Positions 54,416 to 63,499 of a DNA stretch of 63,777 bases are shown piece after piece. The notes under the pieces were generated by a model. It made no database searches. It was not told the origin of the DNA and saw only the letters and a program-made list of their open reading frames with translations. Origin of the DNA: an uncultured bacterium (GTDB lineage Bacteria > Desulfobacterota > GWC2-55-46); the NCBI GenBank assembly GCA_905339405.1, contig CAJPGC010000035.1, forward strand, positions 1 to 63,777, given 5' to 3'. Both the position numbers and the translations under genes were made by a program. Each line of letters begins with the position of its first letter. Positions within the stretch are counted from its first letter, which is position 1.

Positions 54416-54482
54416 ATAATAAAAGCTCTTTATTTTTAAAGAGATAGATTAATGTATCGCTTTTTAAAAAGCAATCTTTAAT

Positions 54483-55448
54483 TTATCTTTTCGGCTCGGA
54501 ATAGAAGCCCATTTCGCGGAATTTCCTGTACCTGCTTTCAACCAGCGTTTCGGGTGAAAGGGAAGAAAGCTCCTTGAGGGTGGCGCTCAATGTGGCCTTG
54601 AGGCTCTTGATGGCGCTCGAGGGGTCCCTGTGAGCCCCTCCGGCAGGCTCTTTCACGGCCTTGTCGACTATGCCGAGCTTTACGAGTTCGCCAGCGTCTA
54701 TTTTCAAGGCCTTGGCCGCAAGGTCCGCCTTGCCGCCGTCCTTCCAGAGGATTGCGGCGCAGCCCTCCGGGGAGATGACAGAATAGGTCGAGAACTCCAT
54801 CATCAGTACCCTGTCGGCTACGCCTATCGCGAGCGCCCCTCCGCTTCCGCCCTCGCCTATTATCGTCGTTATGATGGGCACGCGAAGTCTTGACATGACC
54901 ATGAGGTTCGTGGCAATCGCTTCGGACTGGCCGCGCTCCTCAGCGCCTATGCCGGGGTACGCGCCGGGCGTGTCTATGAAGGTGAAGACCGGAAGGGAGA
55001 ACCTGTCGGCCATCTCAAAGAGGCGCAGGGCCTTCCTGTAGCCCTCCGGGTGCGGCATTCCGAAGTTCCTGTGGACCTTCTCTTTCGTGTTCCTGCCCTT
55101 CTGCTGGCCCAGTACGACGCAGGCGGTACCTTCAAGGCGCGCAAGCCCGCCGACGATGGCGGCGTCGTCCTTGAAGGCCCTGTCGCCGTGGAGCTCGATG
55201 AAGTCCTCGAAGGCGCCCTGTATGTAATCGAGCGTATAGGGCCTGTCCGGGTGCCTCGCCACGAGCGTTATCTGCTGAGGCGTAAGCTTGCCGTAAATCT
55301 CCTTGAGGAGCGTCTTGGCCTTCTTCTCGAGCTTGGACATCTCGTCCGATGACTTGAGGCTGCCGGCCGCCTCGAAGGTCTTGAGCTCTTCTATCTTCTT
55401 TTCGATTTCCTCTACGGGTTTTTCGAATTCAAGCCAGTGCCTGTACAT
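54483..55448 (-). CDS. accA: acetyl-CoA carboxylase carboxyltransferase subunit alpha
   Basis: A 321-residue AccA of usual length. The N-terminal helical region (LEFEKPVEEIEKKIEELK) and carboxyltransferase core motifs are present (RPYTLDYIQGAFEDFIELHG, FIDTPGAYPGIGAEERGQSE, GEGGSGGALAIGVADRVLMM). With AccD it transfers carboxyl from biotin to acetyl-CoA for fatty acid synthesis. It follows dnaE after a 181-base AT-rich gap and precedes pheA. Confidence 0.96.
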   Translation of the reverse strand: MYRHWLEFEKPVEEIEKKIEELKTFEAAGSLKSSDEMSKLEKKAKTLLKEIYGKLTPQQITLVARHPDRPYTLDYIQGAFEDFIELHGDRAFKDDAAIVGGLARLEGTACVVLGQQKGRNTKEKVHRNFGMPHPEGYRKALRLFEMADRFSLPVFTFIDTPGAYPGIGAEERGQSEAIATNLMVMSRLRVPIITTIIGEGGSGGALAIGVADRVLMMEFSTYSVISPEGCAAILWKDGGKADLAAKALKIDAGELVKLGIVDKAVKEPAGGAHRDPSSAIKSLKATLSATLKELSSLSPETLVESRYRKFREMGFYSEPKR

Positions 55449-55629
55449 TCAGCGGAATTCTCCCTTGTTTCTACAGTTAAGTTGTTAAAAGTGCTTTTAA
55501 AAAATTAAATATTTTTTCTGAAGTCAAGGAAGGGCGGAAATAAAAAGCGCAGCATATATGACAATATGTGAGCATTTTTATTTACGCCCTGACAAAGAGG
55601 TCAGGAAAAATAGCAATTTTTTGTAATTT

Positions 55630-58600
55630 TCATACTATCTCTACTTCAGCGCCTTCTATCAATTCCTTTATCTTTGCAACGGCCGCCTCAAGCGGGCTCA
55701 TCCTGAGGTTCTCGCCCACGCCTATTATGACCATGCCGTTGTCCGGGTACAGTAGCTTTAGTATGACCTGCGAGCTCCCGGGGTTCTCCTGTATTATCTT
55801 CCTGAGCTCGGTGAGCTTCCCGGCCGTAAGAGCGCCCACCGGCGCTTTTATATGCGTGTTCCTGGCCTTTAGCTTCTTTTCGGCCGTACCCGCCTCCTCG
55901 ATTGGGATTATATCGGAAGCTATGAGCTTGACTTCCTCTTCCTCCTTGTCGAGCTTTCCAGATATGAGGAGGGCGTGGTCGCTATTGACAAGCTCCCTCA
56001 CCTTCTTGTAAAGGTCGGAGAAGATGACGGCCTCGACAGAGCCCGTCAAGTCTTCTATCGTGACGAAGGCCATGCGGTCGCCCTTCTTGGTCACTATCTC
56101 CTTGAGGCCGGTTATAATGCCGCCTATCGTGACCTCGTCCTCGTTGTTCTTCTCGGTAAGCGAGTCTATGTGGATGGCGTAAAGGTCGAGCTCCCTCTTG
56201 TGGCCGGCCAGAGGATGGCTTGAGAGATAGAAGCCGAGCGTTTCTTTCTCGTAGGATAAAAGCTCCTTGTCGCTCCATTCGGAAACCCTCGGCGCGTTTA
56301 TGGCAGGCGCGGCCGAAGTCTTTGAGCCTGAGCCGCCGCCGAAAGCGTCGAAAAGAGACGACTGGCCAGCTTCCCTGTCCCGCTGGAGGGCCTGGGCCGC
56401 GTCCATCGAGGGGTCGAGCTCTGCCATGAGCTGCGCCCTTTTCTCGCCGGTAAAGTCGAAAGCCCCGCACTTTATGAGGCTTTCGATGACCTTCTTGTTT
56501 ACCTTGCGCGAATCTATGCGGCTGAGGAAATCGATGAGGGACGTGAACTTGCCCTCCTTTTCCCTCTCCGCGAGCATCTCCTGTATGGCCGCCCCTCCAA
56601 CGTTTTTCACTGCCGCCAGAGCGAACCTTATCCTGTTGCCCGACACCTTGAACTCCATGGAGCTCTCGTTGACGTCGGGCGGGTCGACGGAGATGCCCGT
56701 ATCCTTGCACTCGTTTATGTATTTGACGACCTGGTCGGTATTGCCCATGTCAGAGCCCAGGAGGGCCGCCATGAACTCGACGTTGTAGTGCGCCTTCAGG
56801 TACGCGGTCTGGAAAGAAATGAGCGCGTAGGCCGCGCTGTGGCTCTTGTTGAAGCCGTAGCCAGCGAACTTGGCCATGAGGTCGTAGATCTTTTCTGCCT
56901 TTTTCTGGTCTATCCTGTTCTTTTTAGAGCCTTCGAGGAACTTGTTCCGCTGGATGACCATCTCCTCGGCGGACTTCTTTCCCATCGCCTTCCTGAGGAC
57001 GTCGGCGTCCCCCGGCGTGTACCCGGCGAGCACCTTGGCTATCTCCATGACCTGTTCCTGGTAGACCATGACGCCGTAGGTGTTCTCGAGGATCTCTTTC
57101 AATTGCGGGACTTCATAGACGATGGCCGTCTTCTTGTGCTTCCTGTTTATGAAGTCGTCGACCATGCCGCTCTGCAACGGGCCAGGCCTGTACAGGGCCA
57201 CGGCAGCGACCATGTCCTCGAAGGTCGTTGGCTTCAATTTGCGAAGAAGCTCCTTCATGCCCGAGCTTTCGAGCTGGAACACGCCGTTTGAATCTCCACC
57301 GGCCACAAGCGCGTAGGTAGCAGGGTCGTCGAGAGGAAGGTTTTCTATGTCGAGGTCTATCCCGCGGTTCTGCTTTACGAACTTCACCGTCTTATCGATG
57401 ACCGTAAGGGTCTTGAGGCCCAGAAAGTCGAACTTCACGAGCCCTATCTTCTCGACGTCCTTCATCGTGAACTGGGTAGTGATCGAATCTTCCTTCTGCT
57501 GCTTGTAAAGCGGCAGGTACTCGTCGAGCGGCTTGTTCGATATGACGACACCGGCCGCGTGGGTCGAGGCGTGCCTCGGGAGCCCCTCCAGGGCTATGGC
57601 CGTGTCGATGAGGTCACGGACTCTGGGGTCTTTCTCGTACATCTCCTTCAAGCGGGCCTCCTGCTTCAGGGCCTCCTCTATGGTGATGTTCAGCGTGTTG
57701 GGGACGAGCTTGGCTATCCTGTCGACGTCGCCGTAGGGCATGTCAAGCGCCCTTCCGACGTCCCTTATGCAGGCCTTTGCCTTCATCTGGCCGAAGGTTA
57801 TTATCTGCGTGACCTTGTCAACGCCGTACTTATCGGTGACGTATCTTATGACCTCGTCCCTCTTCTCGAAGCAGAAGTCGATATCGATATCAGGCAAGGA
57901 AATCCTGTCCGGATTCAGGAACCTCTCGAAAAGGAGGTTGTACTTTATGGGGTCGAGGTTCGTAATGCCGAGCGAGAACGCAACGAGGCTTCCAGCTGCG
58001 GAACCCCTGCCGGGCCCCACGGGTATGTCACGGCTCCTGGCGTACTCGATGAAATCGCAGACGATGAGGAAGTAGCCCGGAAACCCCATCCCCTTTATGA
58101 CCTTCAGCTCCTTCTCAAGCCTGTCGTAGTACTGCCACTGGAGCGAGTCGACGTCGACCCCGGCCTTCCTCATCGCGCCGAAGCGGTTTTCAAGGCCGGC
58201 CCTCGCCTTGGCGTCTATGACCGAATCGAGCGTTTCGCCGGGGGGCAGCGGGTAATCCGGGAGGAAGTACTTGCCGAGGTTGAGCTCGAAGTTGCACCGT
58301 TCGGCTATCTCAATGGTGTTGGCGAGAGCTTCCGGAGTGTCCTTGAATGCTTCGTGCATCTCTTCCGGGGTCTTGACATAGAACTCCTCGGTGGAGAACT
58401 TCATGCGGTTGGGCGCGTTCACGGTCGTCCCGGTCTGTATGCAAAGAAGCACGTCGTGGACTCTGGCGTCCTCTTTCCTGAGGTAATGGCAGTCGTTCGT
58501 GGCCACGAGCGGTATGTCGAGCTTTTTGCCGAGCTCGATAAGACGCCTGTTCACTACTTCCTGCTCCTCTATGCCGTTATGCTGTATCTCGAGGTAGAAA

Positions 58601-59115
58601 CGCCTGTTGCCGAAAGTAGTTTTATACTCCAGCGCAGCCTTTTCAGCAGTTTCTATCTGGCCGTTGCCGAGGTTGTAGGCCACCTCTCCGTGGAGGCAGG
58701 CCGAGAGGGCTATGAGCCCTTCGTTGAACTCTTTCAGTAGTTCCTTGTCGACCCTGGGCTTGTAGTAGAAACCCTCGGTATACGCCCTCGTGAGGAGCTT
58801 GCAGAGGTTCTGGTAGCCTTTGGCGTTCTTTACCAGCAATACGAGGTGGAAGGCGTACTCGCCCTTGACGGCAGTCTTCTCTGTGCGGCTCCCGGGGGCG
58901 ACGTAGACTTCGCAGCCGATGATGGGCTTTACGCCCTTTGACATGGCCTTCTGGTAGAACTCGACCGCGCCGAAAAGGTTGCCGTGGTCGGTGACGGCAA
59001 CGGCGGGCATCCGCTGTTCCTTGGCGAAGGCAATGAGCTCTTCCGGCCGTATTGCCCCGTCCAGAAGGCTGTACTGTGTATGGAGATGTAAATGGACGAA
59101 ATTGGAATGGTGCAT
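55630..59115 (-). CDS. dnaE: DNA polymerase III alpha subunit
   Basis: About 1161 residues from the ATG at 59115 (MHHSNFVHLHLHTQYSLLDG); an ATG six codons earlier is also possible. The PHP domain (HLHTQYS, VTDHGN, about 1-280), polymerase core with PDIDIDF catalytic motif near residue 405, palm/fingers, tandem HhH region, beta-clamp segment (QSSLFDAFG, near 920) and OB domain (about 990-1070) are in DnaE1 order. It is the replicative polymerase. No clear ribosome binding site or promoter is visible upstream. Confidence 0.96.
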   Translation of the reverse strand: MHHSNFVHLHLHTQYSLLDGAIRPEELIAFAKEQRMPAVAVTDHGNLFGAVEFYQKAMSKGVKPIIGCEVYVAPGSRTEKTAVKGEYAFHLVLLVKNAKGYQNLCKLLTRAYTEGFYYKPRVDKELLKEFNEGLIALSACLHGEVAYNLGNGQIETAEKAALEYKTTFGNRRFYLEIQHNGIEEQEVVNRRLIELGKKLDIPLVATNDCHYLRKEDARVHDVLLCIQTGTTVNAPNRMKFSTEEFYVKTPEEMHEAFKDTPEALANTIEIAERCNFELNLGKYFLPDYPLPPGETLDSVIDAKARAGLENRFGAMRKAGVDVDSLQWQYYDRLEKELKVIKGMGFPGYFLIVCDFIEYARSRDIPVGPGRGSAAGSLVAFSLGITNLDPIKYNLLFERFLNPDRISLPDIDIDFCFEKRDEVIRYVTDKYGVDKVTQIITFGQMKAKACIRDVGRALDMPYGDVDRIAKLVPNTLNITIEEALKQEARLKEMYEKDPRVRDLIDTAIALEGLPRHASTHAAGVVISNKPLDEYLPLYKQQKEDSITTQFTMKDVEKIGLVKFDFLGLKTLTVIDKTVKFVKQNRGIDLDIENLPLDDPATYALVAGGDSNGVFQLESSGMKELLRKLKPTTFEDMVAAVALYRPGPLQSGMVDDFINRKHKKTAIVYEVPQLKEILENTYGVMVYQEQVMEIAKVLAGYTPGDADVLRKAMGKKSAEEMVIQRNKFLEGSKKNRIDQKKAEKIYDLMAKFAGYGFNKSHSAAYALISFQTAYLKAHYNVEFMAALLGSDMGNTDQVVKYINECKDTGISVDPPDVNESSMEFKVSGNRIRFALAAVKNVGGAAIQEMLAEREKEGKFTSLIDFLSRIDSRKVNKKVIESLIKCGAFDFTGEKRAQLMAELDPSMDAAQALQRDREAGQSSLFDAFGGGSGSKTSAAPAINAPRVSEWSDKELLSYEKETLGFYLSSHPLAGHKRELDLYAIHIDSLTEKNNEDEVTIGGIITGLKEIVTKKGDRMAFVTIEDLTGSVEAVIFSDLYKKVRELVNSDHALLISGKLDKEEEEVKLIASDIIPIEEAGTAEKKLKARNTHIKAPVGALTAGKLTELRKIIQENPGSSQVILKLLYPDNGMVIIGVGENLRMSPLEAAVAKIKELIEGAEVEIV

Positions 59116-59181
59116 AGTAGGAAACGTTAACATATTTCAATGGTTTTTGGTAGAAATTTGAACACACATGGCGAGCGCAAT

Positions 59182-59201
59182 CCCCGCAGCTTGCCGCGGG
59201 G
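59182..59201. repeat. REP-like palindrome
   Basis: CCCCGCAG and CCGCGGGG flank a CTTG loop, with AATC before and a GGATT after a short spacer, the look of a REP/BIME-type element. Only one copy is seen in this window. It lies in the 230-base intergenic gap between dnaE and the DtxR gene. Confidence 0.4.
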
Positions 59202-59269
59202 GCTTCAGGATTCAGTCCGGCGTCGGGCTGGGCCGTCCGGGAGACGGTACAGGGTGGAAAATCAATGCG

Positions 59270-59322
59270 AAACGGCCCGGACCTCCCCATATTCACGAGA
59301 CGCGGGGGCCGCCGGGCCGTTT
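59270..59322 (-). terminator. terminator after fur-feoB-dtxR
   Basis: AAACGGCCCGG and CCGGGCCGTTT form a perfect 11-bp stem with a second CCCC/GGGG pairing inside a 31-base loop. A short T-run is part of the stem end on either strand. It starts 23 bases after the stop of the DtxR gene. The large loop and short T-run make it less than ideal. Confidence 0.55.
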
Positions 59323-59345
59323 AAGAAAGACGAGGGTTTTGGGCG

Positions 59346-60005
59346 CTACTCTATCTTCTTAACGTAGATTTCCTTTATAATCTCGGGGTCCAGGGCAAGG
59401 GTCGTCTCGCCGAGCTGGATGACGAAAGCGGGCCGCTTCTGGTGCACTTTTATCGTGCTCCCCGGGACTATGCCAAGCGTTCCCAATTTATCGAGCCTCA
59501 TGTGCGAGTTCGAGGCTATGAAGATTATCCTTCCACGGTCGCCCACGTCAAGCACGTTGAGCTGCTGGACTATGGGCTTCAATTCGTCCTTTGCCCGGCT
59601 GCAGCAGGCCCCCTTCGGTATCGGAAGGCCGTGCGGGCAGGTCGGCGGATGGCCCAGAAGTGTGCAGATTGAGTCCGTCACTTCCGGCGAAAGTGTATGC
59701 TCGAACGAGCAGGCGTTCTTCTCGAGGTCGTCTTCGGGCAGGGCAAGGACCTCGGTCAGGAGCCTTTCCGCGAGCCTGTGCCTCCTGATGGCGGCCTCCG
59801 CAAGCCTCTCTCCCTCTTTTGTAAGGGTAATCGTGTCGCCCGACATAGTGACGAGCCCACCGGACATCATCTTCTGGAGGGTTGCTACGTCAGCCTCCTC
59901 GGCTACCTCCTCTATCCCCAAAAGCTCGCTTATGGAGCTGCTTCCGAGCTCTCTTTGAGACCAGATGAACTCTAATACTTCGTCTACTGCTTTATCTTTT
60001 GTCAT
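59346..60005 (-). CDS. DtxR-family metalloregulator with C-terminal FeoA domain
   Basis: 219 residues. The N-terminal winged helix (about 1-65) is followed by a metal-binding dimerisation domain with RRHRLAERLLTEVL and ACSFEHTLSPEVTD (Cys, Glu and His at the DtxR metal-site positions), a Cys-rich stretch GHPPTCPHGLPIPKGACC, and an SH3-like FeoA domain (about 145-219; LGTLGIVPGSTIKV). It probably represses iron or manganese uptake when metal is plentiful. It follows feoB by 9 bases. No separate feoA is present, so this domain may serve or sense the transporter. Confidence 0.88.
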   Translation of the reverse strand: MTKDKAVDEVLEFIWSQRELGSSSISELLGIEEVAEEADVATLQKMMSGGLVTMSGDTITLTKEGERLAEAAIRRHRLAERLLTEVLALPEDDLEKNACSFEHTLSPEVTDSICTLLGHPPTCPHGLPIPKGACCSRAKDELKPIVQQLNVLDVGDRGRIIFIASNSHMRLDKLGTLGIVPGSTIKVHQKRPAFVIQLGETTLALDPEIIKEIYVKKIE

Positions 60006-60014
60006 TTTGCGCTC

Positions 60015-61994
60015 CTAAAATGTCAGACCCGAAAGCCTTATGAGGAAGTTCACGGCAGCCCCCACCAGAACCGCAAACGGGAATATGAACACGGACATCC
60101 ATATGGCCGCTTTGAGCCCCCGTTCCTTCACTATCATGAGGAGGTTCGCTATGCAGGGCACGAAAAGCGTCATGGTCACAAGGCTCACCACGACCTGGAC
60201 GGAGTCGAGCATGCCGTCCCGCTGCATCGCCAGGAGCCCTGCGGCCCCATAGTCGCGCCTCAAAAAGCCTATTATGAAGGCGTTGGCTGCCTCGGCAGGC
60301 AGGTCAAGGAGCGTCACCACTACCGGGGAGGCGGCCGCCTGCATGGCGGCAAGGCCGTTGGTCTTGTCGAGCACGTACAGTATGAAGGTGCCTATGATGA
60401 AAAGCGGCACGGCTTCTTTCAAGTACCATTCGACCCTCACGAGCGTCTTTAGCGCCATGTTCGAGAACTGCGGCATCCTCATGGGGGGTATCTCGAGGAT
60501 GAAATCCGAGGTCTGCCCGGGGAGTACCCTCGAGGCCAGAAGGCCGACGGTGAATAGGACGAGGAGGACTATGACCGTCCACAGCACCGTCGCCCCGATC
60601 GAGACCGACCCGAGCATGCCGAGTATGACCCCGAGCTGCGCAGAGCATGGTATGCCGAGCGCCAAAAGGAGCGTCACTATCATCCTCTCCTTCTTGGTCT
60701 CGAGTATCCTCGTGGTCATGGTTGCCATGGTGTCGCAGCCGAGCCCGAGGACCATCGGCAGGACCGCCTTTCCATTCAGGCCCATCAGCCTGAATATCCT
60801 GTCTACCATGACGGCGAGCCTCGGCAGGTAGCCGGAGTCCTCGAGGAAGCTGAAGAATATGAAAAAGAAGCTCACGATGGGCAGGACTATGGCGATGGCG
60901 TAGGTGAACGCCATGGTTATCAGGCCGTAGGGGCCGACCAGCAGGTCGAATACCAGACCGCCTGGCGTGAACGCCAGAGCGGTCATCCGCCTGGCCCATG
61001 GGGTCACGTAGGTGCCGAAGACGACTTCCTCGAGGAAATCGACGCTTACTCCAGCGCCGAAGACCCCGACGAACTCGTACATGAAAGCGAGCACAAAAAG
61101 GAGGACCGGTATGCCCCAGACCGGGTGCATGGTTACGGAGCCCAGGAAGGAAGCCACCTTTCCCTTGCCGAGCGGCTCTTGCCTCACTACCTGCGCAACT
61201 ATCGAGTCGACCTTCCTGAGCCTTGTCTTATTGATTAGGTAGCCGACCGGCTCCGGGAAGCGGGCCTGCACGGAGGAGCGTATCTCTTCAATCTTTTTTA
61301 TCTCTTCTGCGCTGAAAGAGGCGTTGAGCCATGAAGACAGGGTCGAGTCCCCCGAAAGGACCATTATGGCGATGGACCTTGCCGATATGCGGCTTTTAGG
61401 GATGACGGGCTCGAGCTTTTTTATTCCAGCCTCTATGGCGTCGTGGTATTCGATTACGTATTCGGCAGGCTTCTCGCGGTTGTAGAAGGCGGCTTCCAGC
61501 TTGTCGAGGTTCCACCTCTGGGTGGCGATCGTCGGCACTACTTTAAGGCCCAGGAGCTTCTGGAGGGCGGCCGCGTCGATGGTTATGCCCCTCTCGCCCG
61601 CCTCGTCGTACATGTTGAGCGCGAGCGTCATGGGCAGGTCCATCTCCATGAGCTGCAAGGTGATGAGGAGGCTCCGCCTGAGGTTCTTGGAGTCCATGAC
61701 CTGCAACGCCGAGCCTATGTCCTCGTTGAGGAGTATGTCCCTGGTGACGCGTTCGTCCTCGGACATCGGCACCAGGCTGTTGACGCCGGGGCTGTCTATT
61801 ATGCCGAGCCTCTTGCCGCCGAAGCGGGCCATGCCCTTCGATATCTCGACCGAAGTGCCCGGGTAGTTCGAGACGGTCGCGTACCTGCCTGTAAGCGCCC
61901 CGAATATGACCGACTTGCCGACGTTCGGGTTGCCGATGAGGACCAGCCACTTCTCGACTGCCGGGGCCTGGTTTTCTTTTTCAGCTATATGCAT
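60015..61994 (-). CDS. feoB: ferrous iron transporter FeoB
   Basis: 659 residues. The N-terminal G domain has GNPNVGKS (21-28), a G3 motif (IIDSPGVNSL) and ALNMYDEA in place of NKxD (Asn-Met-Tyr-Asp). A helical GDI-like region follows, then about ten membrane helices with the Gate repeats GYLPRLAV/GLGCDTMATM and GIPCSAQLGV. It takes up Fe(II) across the inner membrane. The ATG at 61994 has no ribosome binding site, and the predicted promoter and Fur box end 0-8 bases before it, so a leaderless mRNA is possible. Confidence 0.94.
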   Translation of the reverse strand: MHIAEKENQAPAVEKWLVLIGNPNVGKSVIFGALTGRYATVSNYPGTSVEISKGMARFGGKRLGIIDSPGVNSLVPMSEDERVTRDILLNEDIGSALQVMDSKNLRRSLLITLQLMEMDLPMTLALNMYDEAGERGITIDAAALQKLLGLKVVPTIATQRWNLDKLEAAFYNREKPAEYVIEYHDAIEAGIKKLEPVIPKSRISARSIAIMVLSGDSTLSSWLNASFSAEEIKKIEEIRSSVQARFPEPVGYLINKTRLRKVDSIVAQVVRQEPLGKGKVASFLGSVTMHPVWGIPVLLFVLAFMYEFVGVFGAGVSVDFLEEVVFGTYVTPWARRMTALAFTPGGLVFDLLVGPYGLITMAFTYAIAIVLPIVSFFFIFFSFLEDSGYLPRLAVMVDRIFRLMGLNGKAVLPMVLGLGCDTMATMTTRILETKKERMIVTLLLALGIPCSAQLGVILGMLGSVSIGATVLWTVIVLLVLFTVGLLASRVLPGQTSDFILEIPPMRMPQFSNMALKTLVRVEWYLKEAVPLFIIGTFILYVLDKTNGLAAMQAAASPVVVTLLDLPAEAANAFIIGFLRRDYGAAGLLAMQRDGMLDSVQVVVSLVTMTLFVPCIANLLMIVKERGLKAAIWMSVFIFPFAVLVGAAVNFLIRLSGLTF

Positions 61995-62001
61995 GGGTTA
62001 A

Positions 62002-62030
62002 ATAATAATGATTTTCATTTTCAATTGCAA
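62002..62030 (-). promoter_or_regulatory. feoB promoter with embedded Fur box
   Basis: Minus strand TTGCAA (62030-62025), 17 bases, TATTAT (62007-62002). A 19-base element at 62004-62022 matches the Fur consensus at 15 of 19 positions (AATAATGAT...CATTTTC on plus) and covers the spacer and -10. Fur with iron would therefore block RNA polymerase. The start site would fall at or within about three bases of the feoB ATG. Confidence 0.75.
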
Positions 62031-62041
62031 GCTAAAAAAAC

Positions 62042-62473
62042 TCAAACGCAGTCCGGGCAGTAGCCGTAGAGCTCGAGCTTGTGGTTCACTACAGTGAAAC
62101 CGAGCTTTTTGGCGGCCTCCATCTGGAGCTGCTCTATCTTCTGGTTGTGGAATTCGGCGATTTTCGAGCACTTGATGCAGATTATGTGGTCGTGGTGGCC
62201 GTCCTCGGGGAGGTTCTCGTACCTGGTCTGGCCGTCACCGAACTGGCGGGCGATTGCCAGGCCCGATTCCGTCAGCAGCTTCATCGTCCTGTAGACGGTG
62301 GCGTAGCCAATCCCGGGGGTTTTTCTTTTTACTTTCTTGAGGAGTTCGTCGAGGCTTATGTGCGTGTTGGTCTTGAAGAAGGTGTCGGCGATGAAGTCCC
62401 TCTGGGCGGTAGATTTGAGCCCTTTCGTCTCGATGTACGACTTGAGGACTTCCATCTTGTTGACCGCATCCAT
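62042..62473 (-). CDS. fur: ferric uptake regulator (Fur family)
   Basis: About 143 residues from the ATG at 62473, 6 bases after AGGTG; a GTG three codons earlier (62482) is the longest reading. Winged-helix domain with GIGYATVYRTMKLL, then the metal sites GHHDHIICIKCSKIAEF (HHDH and CxxC) and a C-terminal CPDC zinc pair. It represses iron uptake genes. A Fur box lies directly between it and feoB. It follows tRNA-Gly by about 35 bases and may be co-transcribed. PerR cannot be fully excluded, but the feoB context favours Fur. Confidence 0.9.
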   Translation of the reverse strand: MDAVNKMEVLKSYIETKGLKSTAQRDFIADTFFKTNTHISLDELLKKVKRKTPGIGYATVYRTMKLLTESGLAIARQFGDGQTRYENLPEDGHHDHIICIKCSKIAEFHNQKIEQLQMEAAKKLGFTVVNHKLELYGYCPDCV

Positions 62474-62507
62474 CACAGGCACCTGGCTTTTGGAACGGGG
62501 GAAAATT

Positions 62508-62583
62508 TGGAGCGGGAGACGGGGCTCGAACCCGCGACCTCAACCTTGGCAAGGTTGCGCTCTACCAACTGAGCTACTCCCGC
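62508..62583 (-). tRNA. tRNA-Gly (anticodon GCC)
   Basis: A 76-base cloverleaf on the minus strand. Acceptor GCGGGAG/CTCCCGC, D arm GCTC...GAGC, anticodon arm CAACC-TTGCCAA-GGTTG with anticodon GCC, T arm GCGGG-TTCGAGC-CCCGT, discriminator T, and an encoded CCA end. It reads GGC/GGT glycine codons. It is followed by fur on the same strand. Confidence 0.97.
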
Positions 62584-62674
62584 ATGGATATCATGGCGAT
62601 TTTTCTTGCCTGGCCTGGACGGCCTGGAAGGCGCTTCAAATGCGCGCCGGGAAAGCATCGTCATCAACAGGATA

Positions 62675-62703
62675 CTAAATAACATAACTGTAAAAATTGT
62701 CAA
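62675..62703 (-). promoter_or_regulatory. possible promoter upstream of tRNA-Gly
   Basis: Minus strand perfect TTGACA (62703-62698), followed 16-17 bases later by the weak -10 candidates TATTTA/ATTTAG. The start would be about 85 bases before the tRNA. It lies 29 bases after the cysQ stop, in the 148-base gap that has no gene. Confidence 0.35.
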
Positions 62704-62731
62704 GGGGTTATTTGCCATTTTTTAAGGCTTT

Positions 62732-63499
62732 TTACGCCCTGGCAACAGCGCTCACAACGAAACCGGGTTTCTTGAGGCTCTCCTTGTTATACGTAAGAGG
62801 GCTTCCGTCCGGCATCGTGACCATACACCCGGCCGCTTCGGCTATGGCGTGCCCGGCCGCCGAATCCCATTCCCACGTCGGCCCGAGCCTCGGATAGATA
62901 TCGGCGTTGCCCTCTGCCACGAGGCAGAACTTAAGTGAGCTTCCGGCCTCCACGGTGCTCGCGACATTGTACGCTTTCAGGAACACTTCTACCCCGGGCG
63001 AATGATGCGACCTGCTCACCACTGCGCGGACGGCGCTGCCGAAGGGAAGAAGCGGCCTTTCCATCCTGACCGCGCCCTCTCCGCTGGCCTTTCGAAATGC
63101 CCCGCTTCCTTTCAGACCGTAGTACAGGGTGCCCCTTGCCGGAACGTAAATGACGCCGAGCACAGGCGCATTACCCTCGATGAGAGCGATATTCACGGTG
63201 AACTCGCCGTTCCGTTTTATGAACTCCTTCGTGCCGTCGAGCGGATCAACGAGCCAGAACTTCTTGTAGGCGCGCCGCTCACTGTACGGTGGAAGCGAAC
63301 CTTCCTCGGAGATGACCGGAATGCCGGGGAAGGCCGCGAGGAGCCCTTCTTCTATAAGCCTGTGAGAGGCCTTGTCAGCTTCCGTCAAGGGTGATGAGTC
63401 TTCCTTGTACTCCACGTCGAAGCCGCGCGAATAGACCGCCATTATCTCTTCACCGGCTCTCGCCGCGATTGCGCATATCTTCTGAAACAAAGCGCTCAC
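62732..63499 (-). CDS. cysQ: 3'(2'),5'-bisphosphate nucleotidase CysQ
   Basis: A 255-residue member of the inositol monophosphatase fold. DPLDGTKEFIKRNGEFTVNI (metal site, about 86-105) and WEWDSAAGHAIAEAAG (near residue 212) are the CysQ signatures, and ISEEG holds another metal ligand. It removes 3'-phosphate from PAP/PAPS during sulfate assimilation. It starts with GTG, 4 bases after the gmd stop. The start codon lies in a 10-bp hairpin (63492-63517), so translation is probably coupled to gmd. Confidence 0.92.
   Translation of the reverse strand: MSALFQKICAIAARAGEEIMAVYSRGFDVEYKEDSSPLTEADKASHRLIEEGLLAAFPGIPVISEEGSLPPYSERRAYKKFWLVDPLDGTKEFIKRNGEFTVNIALIEGNAPVLGVIYVPARGTLYYGLKGSGAFRKASGEGAVRMERPLLPFGSAVRAVVSRSHHSPGVEVFLKAYNVASTVEAGSSLKFCLVAEGNADIYPRLGPTWEWDSAAGHAIAEAAGCMVTMPDGSPLTYNKESLKKPGFVVSAVARA

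Noticed and set aside
55588-55605. CCTGAC/GTCAGG stem after dnaE
   Set aside because: Six pairs and followed by A-rich sequence on the minus strand; not a convincing terminator, although the gap to accA is AT-rich.
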